NCBI GenBank assembly: GCA_937923365.1
Contig: CALAIJ010000151.1
Location: forward strand, 1-16,807
Length of the DNA: 16,807 bases
Source of the DNA: an uncultured Sulfitobacter sp.
GTDB lineage: Bacteria > Pseudomonadota > Alphaproteobacteria > Rhodobacterales > Rhodobacteraceae
Direction of reading: 5' to 3'
The stretch's first letter is position 1. Each line of letters starts with the position of its first letter. The notes below the pieces were generated by a model. It saw nothing but the letters and a program-made list of their open reading frames with translations. It searched no databases and was not told the DNA's origin. A program made the translations under genes and the position numbers. Of the stretch, positions 7,505 to 13,676 are shown piece after piece.

Positions 7505-7535
7505 TCCCTACCCATTCATGGTTAATGGGTAGGGA
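7505..7535 (-). promoter_or_regulatory. 12-base perfect inverted repeat overlapping the comM ribosome binding site
   Basis: On the minus strand the arms TCCCTACCCATT and AATGGGTAGGGA are perfect complements around the seven-base loop AACCATG. The right arm ends in AGGGA, which is the core of the comM ribosome binding site (AGGGAGAA). A transcript that starts upstream of base 7535 could therefore hide the site in a stem. Alternatively the repeat is a protein-binding operator. No T-run follows on either strand, which argues against a terminator. Confidence 0.6.
7518..7525 (-). promoter_or_regulatory. CtrA-type half site TTAACCAT upstream of comM
   Basis: TTAACCAT reads in the comM direction, 25 bases before the start codon, inside the loop and inner arm of the inverted repeat. 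This octamer matches the CtrA half-site motif known from Caulobacter and reused in Rhodobacterales. The motif is short, so a chance match is possible, but its position before a competence gene fits. Confidence 0.35.
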
Positions 7536-7543
7536 ACGGGTGT

Positions 7544-7557
7544 TTAAGAAAGGTTAA
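7544..7557. promoter_or_regulatory. TTAA-N6-TTAA element upstream of comM
   Basis: Two TTAA tetramers are separated by six bases (AAGGTT context on one side, TTTAAG on the other). The classic full CtrA box has a seven-base spacer, so this is an imperfect match. It lies 50 to 65 bases before the comM start, where an activator site near a -35 region would be expected. Low certainty. Confidence 0.22.
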
Positions 7558-7600
7558 CAAATGCAGGTATTGCCCACGGTTTGCCCGCCTGAAGGTAGGT

Positions 7601-8287
7601 TCACGCGTCCACAGGCCAGGGCCGCACAGGGACGCCCATGTCATAGGGGAAAGGATCGTAGATGGTCTTCAGGCCTTCTGCCCGCCATGCTTTGAATGCA
7701 GGGTCGTTCAACGTGGCCTCGCAATAGCGGCGTGCTGCATCAGACACAGGCAGATCATAGCCTACAATGCGCGCGACCACAGGTGCGTAAAAGGCATCCG
7801 CCAAGGAATACGCACCAAAGAGCCATGGGCCCTCTTCCGTGCGCAGGGATGCCGCATGGGCCCAGAGCGTTTCGATGCGCGCAAGGTCGGCTTTGACTGC
7901 GTCAGAGGCGGGGAACATCGTGTTCACATGTTGCAATTGCATTGGGCAGGCGTCTCGCAATGCACCAAAGCCCGCAGCCATAGCCGCACACAGCCAGCGG
8001 GCCGTTGCACGCGCCGCAGGGTCAGCGGGCCAAAGACCTGCCTGCGGGTGCCGCTCTGCCAGTGTTTCGGCCATGGCCATCGTTTCGCCCACCACGGTGC
8101 CATCAGGCAGACGCAAGGCAGGGACAAGGGTTGCAGGGGAAACTGTGGCCAGTTCCTCGGCCATGGTGCCCGCGTAAAGCCCCACCAAATGGGCGCGGTA
8201 AGAAAGGTTGAATTTTTCCAGCATCAACCAGCCGCGCAAGGACCAGCTGGAGAAGGTGCGATCGCCGATATAAAGGTCATATGTCAT
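7601..8287 (-). CDS. glutathione S-transferase family protein
   Basis: A 228-residue protein of the cytosolic glutathione S-transferase fold. The thioredoxin-like N-terminal half shows YDLYIGDRTFSSWSLRGWLM (about 3-22), where a serine after the first strand would activate glutathione. The VPALRLPDGTVVGETMAMAE block follows, with the cis-proline and the Glu-Thr pair that grips the gamma-glutamyl group. The helical C-terminal half contains GAYSLADAFYAPVVAR, the usual N-capping/hydrophobic staple region. The substrate cannot be told; such enzymes conjugate electrophiles, isomerise or act as peroxidases. An ATG at 8287 was chosen because relatives begin just before YDLYIG; an in-frame GTG at 8296 would add three residues. 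Neither has a clear ribosome binding site. It lies 60 bases after the phosphatase gene on the same strand. Confidence 0.88.
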   Translation of the reverse strand: MTYDLYIGDRTFSSWSLRGWLMLEKFNLSYRAHLVGLYAGTMAEELATVSPATLVPALRLPDGTVVGETMAMAETLAERHPQAGLWPADPAARATARWLCAAMAAGFGALRDACPMQLQHVNTMFPASDAVKADLARIETLWAHAASLRTEEGPWLFGAYSLADAFYAPVVARIVGYDLPVSDAARRYCEATLNDPAFKAWRAEGLKTIYDPFPYDMGVPVRPWPVDA

Positions 8288-8347
8288 GAGGCGCACGTTA
8301 GCGTGATGATGGTTGCCGCCGCAAATCGCGATTTGTGGTCTGTGCCA

Positions 8348-8929
8348 TCATGGCAGGTGATTGATCGCCTCTGCTTGCCAATGGCCGCCCTCGTGTTTCA
8401 GGGTGGTAACAGACAGATTGTCGATCTTGTGCGACAAGGCTTTGTAGGGCGTCACCCCCAGTGCACGCTGCACTTGCGTCAGGATCACGCCGAAATGTGC
8501 GACGGCAATGATATGCGCGTGGGGATGTGCGGCGTTCATCTGGTCAACAACTGTGTTCACGCGAGAGGCCGCCATGTTCCAGCTTTCGCCCTCCGGTGCG
8601 GTGACATCACCCGGCGCTTCCCAAAAGGTGCGCGACAGTTCAGGGTCCCGTGCGGCAACGGCGTCGAACCCCATCCCGTCCCAGATGCCAAAGTTGAATT
8701 CGCGCAAGCCGCTGTGATGGGGCAGGCGGGTTCGGGTGCCCGCACCGATCGCATCTGCGGTCGCTGTGCTGCGGATCAGGTCCGAAGACATCAGCAAAGC
8801 ATCCTGCGGCAAATGCGCCGACAAGCGGGCAAGCTGGCGTTGGTCTGACAGATCGGCGGGCACATCGCGCCATCCGACAAAGGTCTTCTCGTGCGTGGGG
8901 CCATGGCGCACCCAGTGCCATGTCGTCAT
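8348..8929 (-). CDS. histidine phosphatase family protein, probable alpha-ribazole phosphatase (CobC-like)
   Basis: This 193-residue protein has the phosphoglycerate-mutase-type signature HWVRHGPT near the N-terminus, with His9 as the phospho-accepting residue. A second catalytic histidine (His145) lies in VAHFG, and an acidic residue in LREFNFGIWDG (Glu77). Such enzymes remove phosphates from many small molecules. The specific guess comes from context: the ATG overlaps the stop of cobU by four bases (ATGA), and CobC removes the 5'-phosphate from alpha-ribazole in the same late part of cobalamin synthesis. The family is secure; the substrate is inferred from the neighbour. CobC-like enzymes and general phosphatases are hard to separate by sequence. 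Confidence 0.88.
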   Translation of the reverse strand: MTTWHWVRHGPTHEKTFVGWRDVPADLSDQRQLARLSAHLPQDALLMSSDLIRSTATADAIGAGTRTRLPHHSGLREFNFGIWDGMGFDAVAARDPELSRTFWEAPGDVTAPEGESWNMAASRVNTVVDQMNAAHPHAHIIAVAHFGVILTQVQRALGVTPYKALSHKIDNLSVTTLKHEGGHWQAEAINHLP

Positions 8930-9447
8930 GGCAGCGTGCCTTTCAGAACCTGAGGCAGGCCCGCGATCACCTGCACGACCACGTCCGCTTCGGCTGCCAG
9001 CGCGATGTTGAGCCGCCCCTGTGCCTCACGGAAAGTGCGGGCCAGCGCGTTGTCAGGGACGATACCCTGGCCCACTTCGTTCGACACAATAATCCAAGGG
9101 GCTTTGGTGTTGCGCAGAGCGTCTAACAGCGCCTCTTGCGCCGCGGGCAGGGGGTTTTCAGCCAGCAGATGGTTGCTAAGCCACATGGTGGCGCAGTCGA
9201 TCAAGACCGCGTCTTGGGCGCTGAGTTCCGACAAAGCCGGGCCAAGGTCAAAGGGTTCTTCGATGGTCGTCCAGCGGGCATCCCTTCGTGATTTATGGAC
9301 ATCGACGCGGTTTTTTATTTCGGCGTCAAAAACCTGCCCCGTCGCCAGGTACATCAGGTTCAAGCCGCTGTTTTCCAAAAGGTTTTCCGCCCAGATCGAC
9401 TTGCCAGAGGCAGCTCCGCCTAGAACGAACGTACGTGCCGGCAACAT
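8926..9447 (-). CDS. cobU: adenosylcobinamide kinase/adenosylcobinamide-phosphate guanylyltransferase
   Basis: CobU (CobP in alphaproteobacterial naming) phosphorylates adenosylcobinamide and then transfers GMP to it, preparing the lower-ligand attachment in vitamin B12 synthesis or salvage. The 173-residue length is normal. It shows the P-loop GGAASGKS (10-17), the VDVHKSRRDARW segment with His51, the counterpart of the histidine that carries GMP in Salmonella CobU, then the LIDCATMWLSN block and the hallmark VSNEVGQGIVPDNALARTFR. The ATG has AAGGTGA six bases upstream. It overlaps the phosphatase gene by four bases and is divergent from rpoH2 across a 96-base spacer. No other cob genes are in the window. 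Confidence 0.96.
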   Translation of the reverse strand: MLPARTFVLGGAASGKSIWAENLLENSGLNLMYLATGQVFDAEIKNRVDVHKSRRDARWTTIEEPFDLGPALSELSAQDAVLIDCATMWLSNHLLAENPLPAAQEALLDALRNTKAPWIIVSNEVGQGIVPDNALARTFREAQGRLNIALAAEADVVVQVIAGLPQVLKGTLP

Positions 9448-9464
9448 TTATTTCACCTTTTTTC

Positions 9465-9490
9465 GGAACCATTGTGCTGGTTCATGCGTA
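9465..9490 (+). promoter_or_regulatory. candidate ECF-sigma-type promoter for rpoH2
   Basis: GGAAC and CGTA are separated by 17 bases in the cobU/rpoH2 spacer. This is the general shape of ECF sigma promoters (GGAAC as -35, CGT-like -10). It would place the transcript start near 9497, leaving a leader of about 47 bases. In Rhodobacter sphaeroides rpoHII is transcribed by the ECF factor RpoE, but its known -35 is TGATCC, which I do not see here. Found by eye only. Confidence 0.25.
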
Positions 9491-9543
9491 TCCTCCACGG
9501 TGCAACTCATCAAGACGCTGTGCCGATCAGGGGGAAATTGAAT

Positions 9544-10422
9544 ATGACGATGCAAACGGCACGCGAATTTTCACTTACCAGAACTGCGATGAAAGCAGAG
9601 CTTTTGGACGCCGAGACGGAATTGCGATTGGCTTACGCTTGGCGCGACCAGCGCTGCGAGGCCTCTTTGCACCGCCTGATCACGGCTTACATGCGTTTGG
9701 CCATTTCAATGGCGTCGAAATTCAAGCGCTACGGCGCGCCTATGAATGACCTCATTCAGGAAGCGGGCCTTGGCCTGATGAAAGCCGCCGATAAATTCGA
9801 CCCTGATCGCGGCGTTCGGTTTTCGACCTATGCAGTGTGGTGGATCAAGGCGTCTATCCAGGACCACGTGATGCGGAACTGGTCGATGGTACGGACAGGC
9901 TCCACATCCTCGCAAAAGTCGCTGTTTTTCAACATGCGCCGCGTGCAGGCGCGACTGGAGCGGGAGGCCGCCTCCGCCGGAGAGACGCTCGACAAGCACC
10001 AGTTGCGGCAGATGATCTCCACCGAGATTGGCGTGCCCCTGCATGACGTCGAGATGATGGAAGGGCGTTTGAGCGGCTCCGATTTTTCGCTGAACGCCAC
10101 CCAATCGGCCGAAGACGAGGGCCGCGAGTGGATTGATGCGCTGGTTGACGACAGCGCGCAAGCCGCAGAGCGGGTCGAGGAAAGCCACGACAATGCCCAA
10201 CTGCGCAACTGGTTGTTTTCGGCCATGCAGGACCTTAACGAGCGTGAGCAGTTCATCGTCCGCGAGCGCAAGCTGCGCGACCAGCCGCGCACGTTGGAGA
10301 GCCTTGGCAATGAACTCAGCCTTTCCAAAGAGCGCGTACGCCAGCTGGAGGCCGCTGCCTTCGGCAAGATGCGTAAATCTCTCGAAGGGCAGTCACGCGA
10401 AGTGTTCCACTTCCTCAACTAG
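9544..10422 (+). CDS. rpoH2: RNA polymerase sigma factor RpoH, RpoHII type
   Basis: A 292-residue sigma-32 protein. Region 2 is clear: AYMRLAISMASKF, DLIQEAGLGLMKAADKFDP and FSTYAVWWIKASIQDHVMRN (93-112). The RpoH-box region reads SSQKSLFFNMRRVQ (122-135). Region 4 ends with a helix-turn-helix, TLESLGNELSLSKERVRQLE. The wording TGSTSSQKSLFFNMRRVQARLERE resembles RpoHII more than RpoHI. In Rhodobacter sphaeroides RpoHII drives part of the singlet-oxygen and oxidative stress response. The ATG at 9544 has AGGGGGAA about 8 bases upstream; the frame is open further upstream from a TTG at 9472, but that start has no support. It is divergent from cobU; the next gene, coaBC, is 107 bases away. Confidence 0.93.
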   Translation: MTMQTAREFSLTRTAMKAELLDAETELRLAYAWRDQRCEASLHRLITAYMRLAISMASKFKRYGAPMNDLIQEAGLGLMKAADKFDPDRGVRFSTYAVWWIKASIQDHVMRNWSMVRTGSTSSQKSLFFNMRRVQARLEREAASAGETLDKHQLRQMISTEIGVPLHDVEMMEGRLSGSDFSLNATQSAEDEGREWIDALVDDSAQAAERVEESHDNAQLRNWLFSAMQDLNEREQFIVRERKLRDQPRTLESLGNELSLSKERVRQLEAAAFGKMRKSLEGQSREVFHFLN

Positions 10423-10459
10423 GCAGGCTGTCCGCGTCCGGTTTGACCCACGCCTGTAA

Positions 10460-10478
10460 GGTGCACATCTTGTGCACC
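10460..10478. promoter_or_regulatory. perfect 8-base inverted repeat upstream of coaBC
   Basis: GGTGCACA-TCT-TGTGCACC is a perfect palindrome with a three-base centre, 51 bases before the coaBC ATG. It overlaps a weak promoter-like pair, TTGACC at 10443-10448 and CATCTT at 10466-10471, so it could be a repressor operator. As RNA its three-base loop is tight and no T-run follows, which argues against an rpoH2 terminator. I cannot name a regulator. Confidence 0.5.
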
Positions 10479-10529
10479 ATGCGTTCTGCGCAGTAGTGTC
10501 GCCCCCAGAACACCTTGAAAGGGCGTATC

Positions 10530-11723
10530 ATGCTGGCAGGCAAACGGATTTTGCTGATCATCGGCGGCGGAATTGCCGCGTTCAAATCGCTCGACCTGAT
10601 CCGTCGGTTGCGCGAGCGCGGGGCCGAGGTGACACCCGTTCTGACCCGCGCAGGTGAAGAATTTGTCACACCCTTGTCGGTGTCAGCACTTGCAGGCAGC
10701 ACGCTTTACCGCGATCTTTTCGACCTGAGTGACGAAGCCGAGATGGGCCATATCCAGCTTAGCCGTGTTGCTGATTTGGTGGTTGTCGCGCCTGCCACGG
10801 CGGATTTGATGGCCAAGATGTCAAAGGGTTTGGCGAATGATCTGGCCTCCACCTTGCTGCTGGCAACCGATACGCCCGTCTTGATCGCCCCTGCCATGAA
10901 CGTGCGGATGTGGGACCACGCCGCGACCCAGCGCAATCTGGCAACGCTGACTGACGACGGGATCGCCGTTGTTGGCCCCAATGAGGGCGACATGGCCTGT
11001 GGGGAATATGGCCCCGGTCGTATGTCCGAGCCGTTGGAAATCGTCGCGGCCATCGAGGCGCGCCTTGCAGATGGTCCGCTGAAAGGCCGCCGGGTGCTTG
11101 TCACGTCGGGCCCGACCCATGAACCCATCGATCCGGTGCGCTACATCGCAAATCGTTCCTCAGGGGCGCAAGGCACGGCCCTCGCACGGGCGTTGTCGGC
11201 GCTGGGCGCAGAGGTGGTCTTTGTCACCGGTCCGGCCGATGTGGCCCCGCCCGAAGGGGTTCAGGTCATCAAGGTGCAGACCGCGCGGCAGATGCTGGAC
11301 GCGGTGCAAGACGCTCTGCCCGTCGACGCAGGTGTCTTTGCCGCGGCAGTGGCCGATTGGCACGTCACCAGCGCCAGCGACAAAAAGCTGAAGAAATCCA
11401 AAGATGGCTTGCCCAGTCTCGCCTTTGCCGAAAACCCCGACATTCTCAAGACTGTCGCCCAGATGAAGAAAGGCCGCCCCTCTTTGGTCGTGGGCTTTGC
11501 TGCCGAGACGAATGATGTCATCGAAAACGCCACAGCCAAGCGCAAGCGCAAAGGGTGTGACTGGATCGTCGCCAACGATGTCTCACCCGAGACAGGGATC
11601 ATGGGCGGGTCAGAAAACGCGGTTACGATCATCGACAATGATGGTGCGGATACCTGGCCCCGCATGAATAAGGCCCAAGTTGCCAACCAGTTGGCCGCGC
11701 GCATTGCGGCGGCGCTGGCCTGA
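10530..11723 (+). CDS. coaBC: bifunctional phosphopantothenoylcysteine decarboxylase/phosphopantothenate-cysteine ligase
   Basis: CoaBC joins cysteine to 4'-phosphopantothenate and decarboxylates the product, two steps of coenzyme A synthesis. In this 397-residue protein the N-terminal FMN-dependent CoaC half shows [11 protein letters not shown] (10-20), the active-site His74 in EMGHIQLSR, the PAMN loop (121-124) and [13 protein letters not shown] with Cys157. The C-terminal CoaB half begins near 184 with [20 protein letters not shown], then ANRSSG (207-212), the AAAVADWHV segment and the lysine-rich KKLKKS (285-290). The ATG at 10530 has AAAGGG upstream; an in-frame TTG at 10515 would add five residues. 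dut starts one base before the end of the stop codon (TGATG), so the two are coupled, as in many proteobacteria. Confidence 0.97.
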   Translation: MLAGKRILLIIGGGIAAFKSLDLIRRLRERGAEVTPVLTRAGEEFVTPLSVSALAGSTLYRDLFDLSDEAEMGHIQLSRVADLVVVAPATADLMAKMSKGLANDLASTLLLATDTPVLIAPAMNVRMWDHAATQRNLATLTDDGIAVVGPNEGDMACGEYGPGRMSEPLEIVAAIEARLADGPLKGRRVLVTSGPTHEPIDPVRYIANRSSGAQGTALARALSALGAEVVFVTGPADVAPPEGVQVIKVQTARQMLDAVQDALPVDAGVFAAAVADWHVTSASDKKLKKSKDGLPSLAFAENPDILKTVAQMKKGRPSLVVGFAAETNDVIENATAKRKRKGCDWIVANDVSPETGIMGGSENAVTIIDNDGADTWPRMNKAQVANQLAARIAAALA

Positions 11724-12175
11724 TGGTCACGGTTGCCGTGCAATGGGTTTCGGGTGCGGATACCAGCCTTGGCCTGCCGACTTATGAAACCAAGGGGGCT
11801 GCGGGTGCCGACCTGCGGGCGCATTTGCCTGATGGCCCGGTAAGCATTTCCCCCAACGCGCGGATGTTGGTGCCCACAGGCCTGCGCATGGAAATCCCGC
11901 AAGGCTTCGAGGTGCAGATCAGGCCGCGCTCGGGCCTCGCGCTCAAGTACGGGATCACACTGCCCAACAGTCCCGGCACCATCGACAGTGATTATCGTGG
12001 CGAGGTGGGCGTGATCGTACAGAACGCCGGCGACACCTCGTTCACGATCACCCACGGCATGCGCATCGCCCAGATGGTGGTCGCCCCTGTGGTGCAGGCC
12101 GCATTTGCCCTTGCAGAGGCGCTGGATGACACCGCACGCGGGGCAGGCGGTTTCGGCTCCACCGGAGCGGGTTGA
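11723..12175 (+). CDS. dut: deoxyuridine 5'-triphosphate nucleotidohydrolase (dUTPase)
   Basis: Dut splits dUTP to dUMP and pyrophosphate, keeping uracil out of DNA and feeding thymidylate synthesis. All five motifs of trimeric dUTPases are present in 150 residues: motif 1 AGADLRA (27-33), motif 2 [11 protein letters not shown] (68-78), motif 3 [17 protein letters not shown] (82-98) with catalytic Asp88, motif 4 [12 protein letters not shown] (112-123) and the glycine-rich motif 5 [10 protein letters not shown] (139-148). The start codon shares one base with the coaBC stop, and the moeB-like gene starts in the same way on the dut stop (TGATG). coaBC-dut is a common conserved pair. Confidence 0.97.
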   Translation: MVTVAVQWVSGADTSLGLPTYETKGAAGADLRAHLPDGPVSISPNARMLVPTGLRMEIPQGFEVQIRPRSGLALKYGITLPNSPGTIDSDYRGEVGVIVQNAGDTSFTITHGMRIAQMVVAPVVQAAFALAEALDDTARGAGGFGSTGAG

Positions 12176-13218
12176 TGCTGCCGGTCCTGATCATTGCCGC
12201 CGCCATCTGGTTCGGGGGCGGCTTTATGGGCGCGCCGCGCAGTGTGCGTCTTGGGTTGCTGGGGGTGCTCTTTGCGGCTTTGATCGCACTGCATTTGACC
12301 TTGGCGCAAGGGCACCCGTTGCGTTTGGCCACAGGGGGCAGTGCCGCACCGTGGCTCTTGCTTGCGGGGGCCTGTGTGTTGTTCGGGCTTTACCGCGCAG
12401 GCTTGCGTCAATTGCGCGCAAAAGTTGCCGCACCGTCAGAGGCGCCGCACCAGCAGGGTGCGTTTTCCGACACCGAACTGAACCGTTACGCGCGCCACAT
12501 TGTGCTGCGCGAAGTTGGCGGCGCCGGTCAAAAAGCGCTCAGGAACGCCCGCGTTCTGGTCGTTGGCGCGGGCGGTCTGGGCGCACCTGCGTTGCAATAT
12601 CTGGCCGCCGCGGGTGTCGGCACCATCGGGGTCATTGATGATGACACCGTCGAGAACGCCAATCTCCAGCGGCAGGTCATCCACAAGGATGCGGCCATCG
12701 GCACAGCCAAGGTCTTTTCCGCACAGGCCGAGATGCAGGCGCAAAACCCCTTCGTTGAGGTGCGCCCCTACAACCGCCGTTTGACGCAAGACATCGCGCC
12801 CGAGCTTTTTGCCGACTATGATCTTGTGCTGGATGGCACCGACAATTTCGAGACCCGCTATCTGGTCAATCAGGTTTGCGTCGCAGCGCGTATCCCGTTG
12901 ATCTCTGGCGCGCTCAGCCAGTGGGAAGGGCAGTTGAGCGTGTTTGACCCTGCCAACGGTGCGCCCTGCTACCAGTGTATTTTTGCCAAGGCACCCGCAC
13001 CGCATTTGGCCCCCAGCTGTGCAGAGGCGGGCGTGATCGGCCCGCTGCCCGGTGTTATCGGTGCGATGATGGCGGTCGAGGCGGTCAAGCTGATCACAGG
13101 CGCAGGCGCGCCGCTGCGCGGGCAAATGGTGATCTACGATGCGCTTTACGGCGAAAGCCGCCAGATCAAGGTGAGCCCGCGCAGCGATTGTCCGATCTGT
13201 CAGGCTCACCAGTCATGA
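12175..13218 (+). CDS. moeB: MoeB/ThiF/HesA-family adenylyltransferase with N-terminal membrane anchor
   Basis: MoeB/ThiF enzymes (E1-like) adenylate the C-terminal glycine of small sulfur carriers such as MoaD or ThiS, for molybdopterin or thiazole synthesis. In this 347-residue protein the catalytic part starts near residue 98. It shows LNRYARHIVLREVGGAGQ, the ATP loop GAGGLG (131-136), IDDD (154-157), NLQRQ with Arg166, GTAK with Lys179, DGTDNF with Asp223 and the SCAEAG loop (281-286). Two CxxC pairs (Cys265/Cys268 and Cys339/Cys342) form the structural zinc site. There is no C-terminal rhodanese domain. Unlike classic soluble MoeB of about 250 residues, the first 80 residues carry three hydrophobic stretches (about 2-18, 26-44, 59-73), so the enzyme is probably membrane-bound. 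The ATG at 12175 uses the dut stop (TGATG), with GGAG upstream. The sulfur-carrier partner is not in the window. Confidence 0.92.
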   Translation: MLPVLIIAAAIWFGGGFMGAPRSVRLGLLGVLFAALIALHLTLAQGHPLRLATGGSAAPWLLLAGACVLFGLYRAGLRQLRAKVAAPSEAPHQQGAFSDTELNRYARHIVLREVGGAGQKALRNARVLVVGAGGLGAPALQYLAAAGVGTIGVIDDDTVENANLQRQVIHKDAAIGTAKVFSAQAEMQAQNPFVEVRPYNRRLTQDIAPELFADYDLVLDGTDNFETRYLVNQVCVAARIPLISGALSQWEGQLSVFDPANGAPCYQCIFAKAPAPHLAPSCAEAGVIGPLPGVIGAMMAVEAVKLITGAGAPLRGQMVIYDALYGESRQIKVSPRSDCPICQAHQS

Positions 13219-13643
13219 GCGCGGATGATTTGCCCATTGTCTTGCTGAAAGATCAAAAGATCGTTGCGGGACAAAAGCTGACGGGTGCTTTTCCAGTCGC
13301 CTTTGGGGCTGCTGCACATGCTGCAACGATCGCCCCTTTGGACGCAGAGACGTTGTTGCAGCATCTGCATCATAAACTCCACTATGCCTACAAAGCGGAG
13401 CGGCGCATGAAGACAAAGCTGGGGCGCATCGCGAATGCCTTCACAGGCGACGACCCTGATTACATCGCACTGTCGACCCACCATTTAAGGCAGGCCCTCG
13501 CGTTGATAGAAGCAGACGCGCAGGGCCAGTTGGAAAATGGCGCGGAGTATCTCTTGCGCAAGGACGTGGCGCGGCAGGCGCACGACGCCTTGGGCGCACA
13601 ACTGGGGACCGCACCCGAGGCGCTTCGCGAGGGGCTGGAGTAA
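13215..13643 (+). CDS. unrecognised protein coupled to the moeB-like gene
   Basis: I do not recognise this 142-residue protein. It begins MSADDLPIVLLKDQ, has no signal peptide and no membrane stretch, and is rich in alanine, leucine, lysine and histidine. The middle, LLQHLHHKLHYAYKAERRMK (about residues 54-73), and the rest look helical; the only cysteine-type motif expected of a sulfur carrier is missing, and it does not end in Gly-Gly, so it is not a MoaD/ThiS-like partner. The ATG overlaps the stop of the moeB-like gene by four bases (ATGA), so it is very likely translated with it. It is the last gene of the coaBC-dut-moeB run; a hairpin follows. The reading frame is credible by coupling and codon pattern, its function unknown. 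Confidence 0.75.
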   Translation: MSADDLPIVLLKDQKIVAGQKLTGAFPVAFGAAAHAATIAPLDAETLLQHLHHKLHYAYKAERRMKTKLGRIANAFTGDDPDYIALSTHHLRQALALIEADAQGQLENGAEYLLRKDVARQAHDALGAQLGTAPEALREGLE

Positions 13644-13648
13644 CGCAG

Positions 13649-13669
13649 GGCGGACCCATGGGGCCCGCC
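13649..13669 (-). terminator. terminator-like hairpin between convergent genes
   Basis: GGCGGACCC and GGGCCCGCC flank ATG; on the minus strand all nine positions pair with one G-U, on the plus strand there is one A-C mismatch. It fills the 33-base gap between the unknown gene (plus) and the PLP enzyme gene (minus), where a shared terminator is expected. No run of T follows in either direction, so it would be a weak or factor-assisted terminator. Confidence 0.4.
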
Positions 13670-13676
13670 GCTTCGA

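Noticed and set aside
6750..7532. Plus-strand open frame (260 codons) opposite comM
   Set aside because: It covers Walker A and the ChlI domain of comM in antisense and shows no motifs of its own.
7505..7535. Reading the comM-side inverted repeat as a GST or comM terminator
   Set aside because: No T-run follows on either strand, and it overlaps the ribosome binding site of comM, so a control element fits better.
8297..8347. A promoter or regulatory element between the phosphatase and GST genes
   Set aside because: The 51 bases show no promoter-like pair or repeat that I can support; the genes may be co-transcribed.
7856..8848. Plus-strand open frame (330 codons) across the GST and phosphatase genes
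   Set aside because: It spans two real minus-strand genes and the gap between them, and its product has no domain or sensible composition.
9472..9543. An upstream TTG start for rpoH2
   Set aside because: The added residues are not sigma-like, and the ATG at 9544 has a strong ribosome binding site; the upstream stretch would also cover the likely promoter.
10460..10478. Reading the palindrome before coaBC as the rpoH2 terminator
   Set aside because: The loop has only three bases and is not followed by Ts; symmetry and position suit an operator better.
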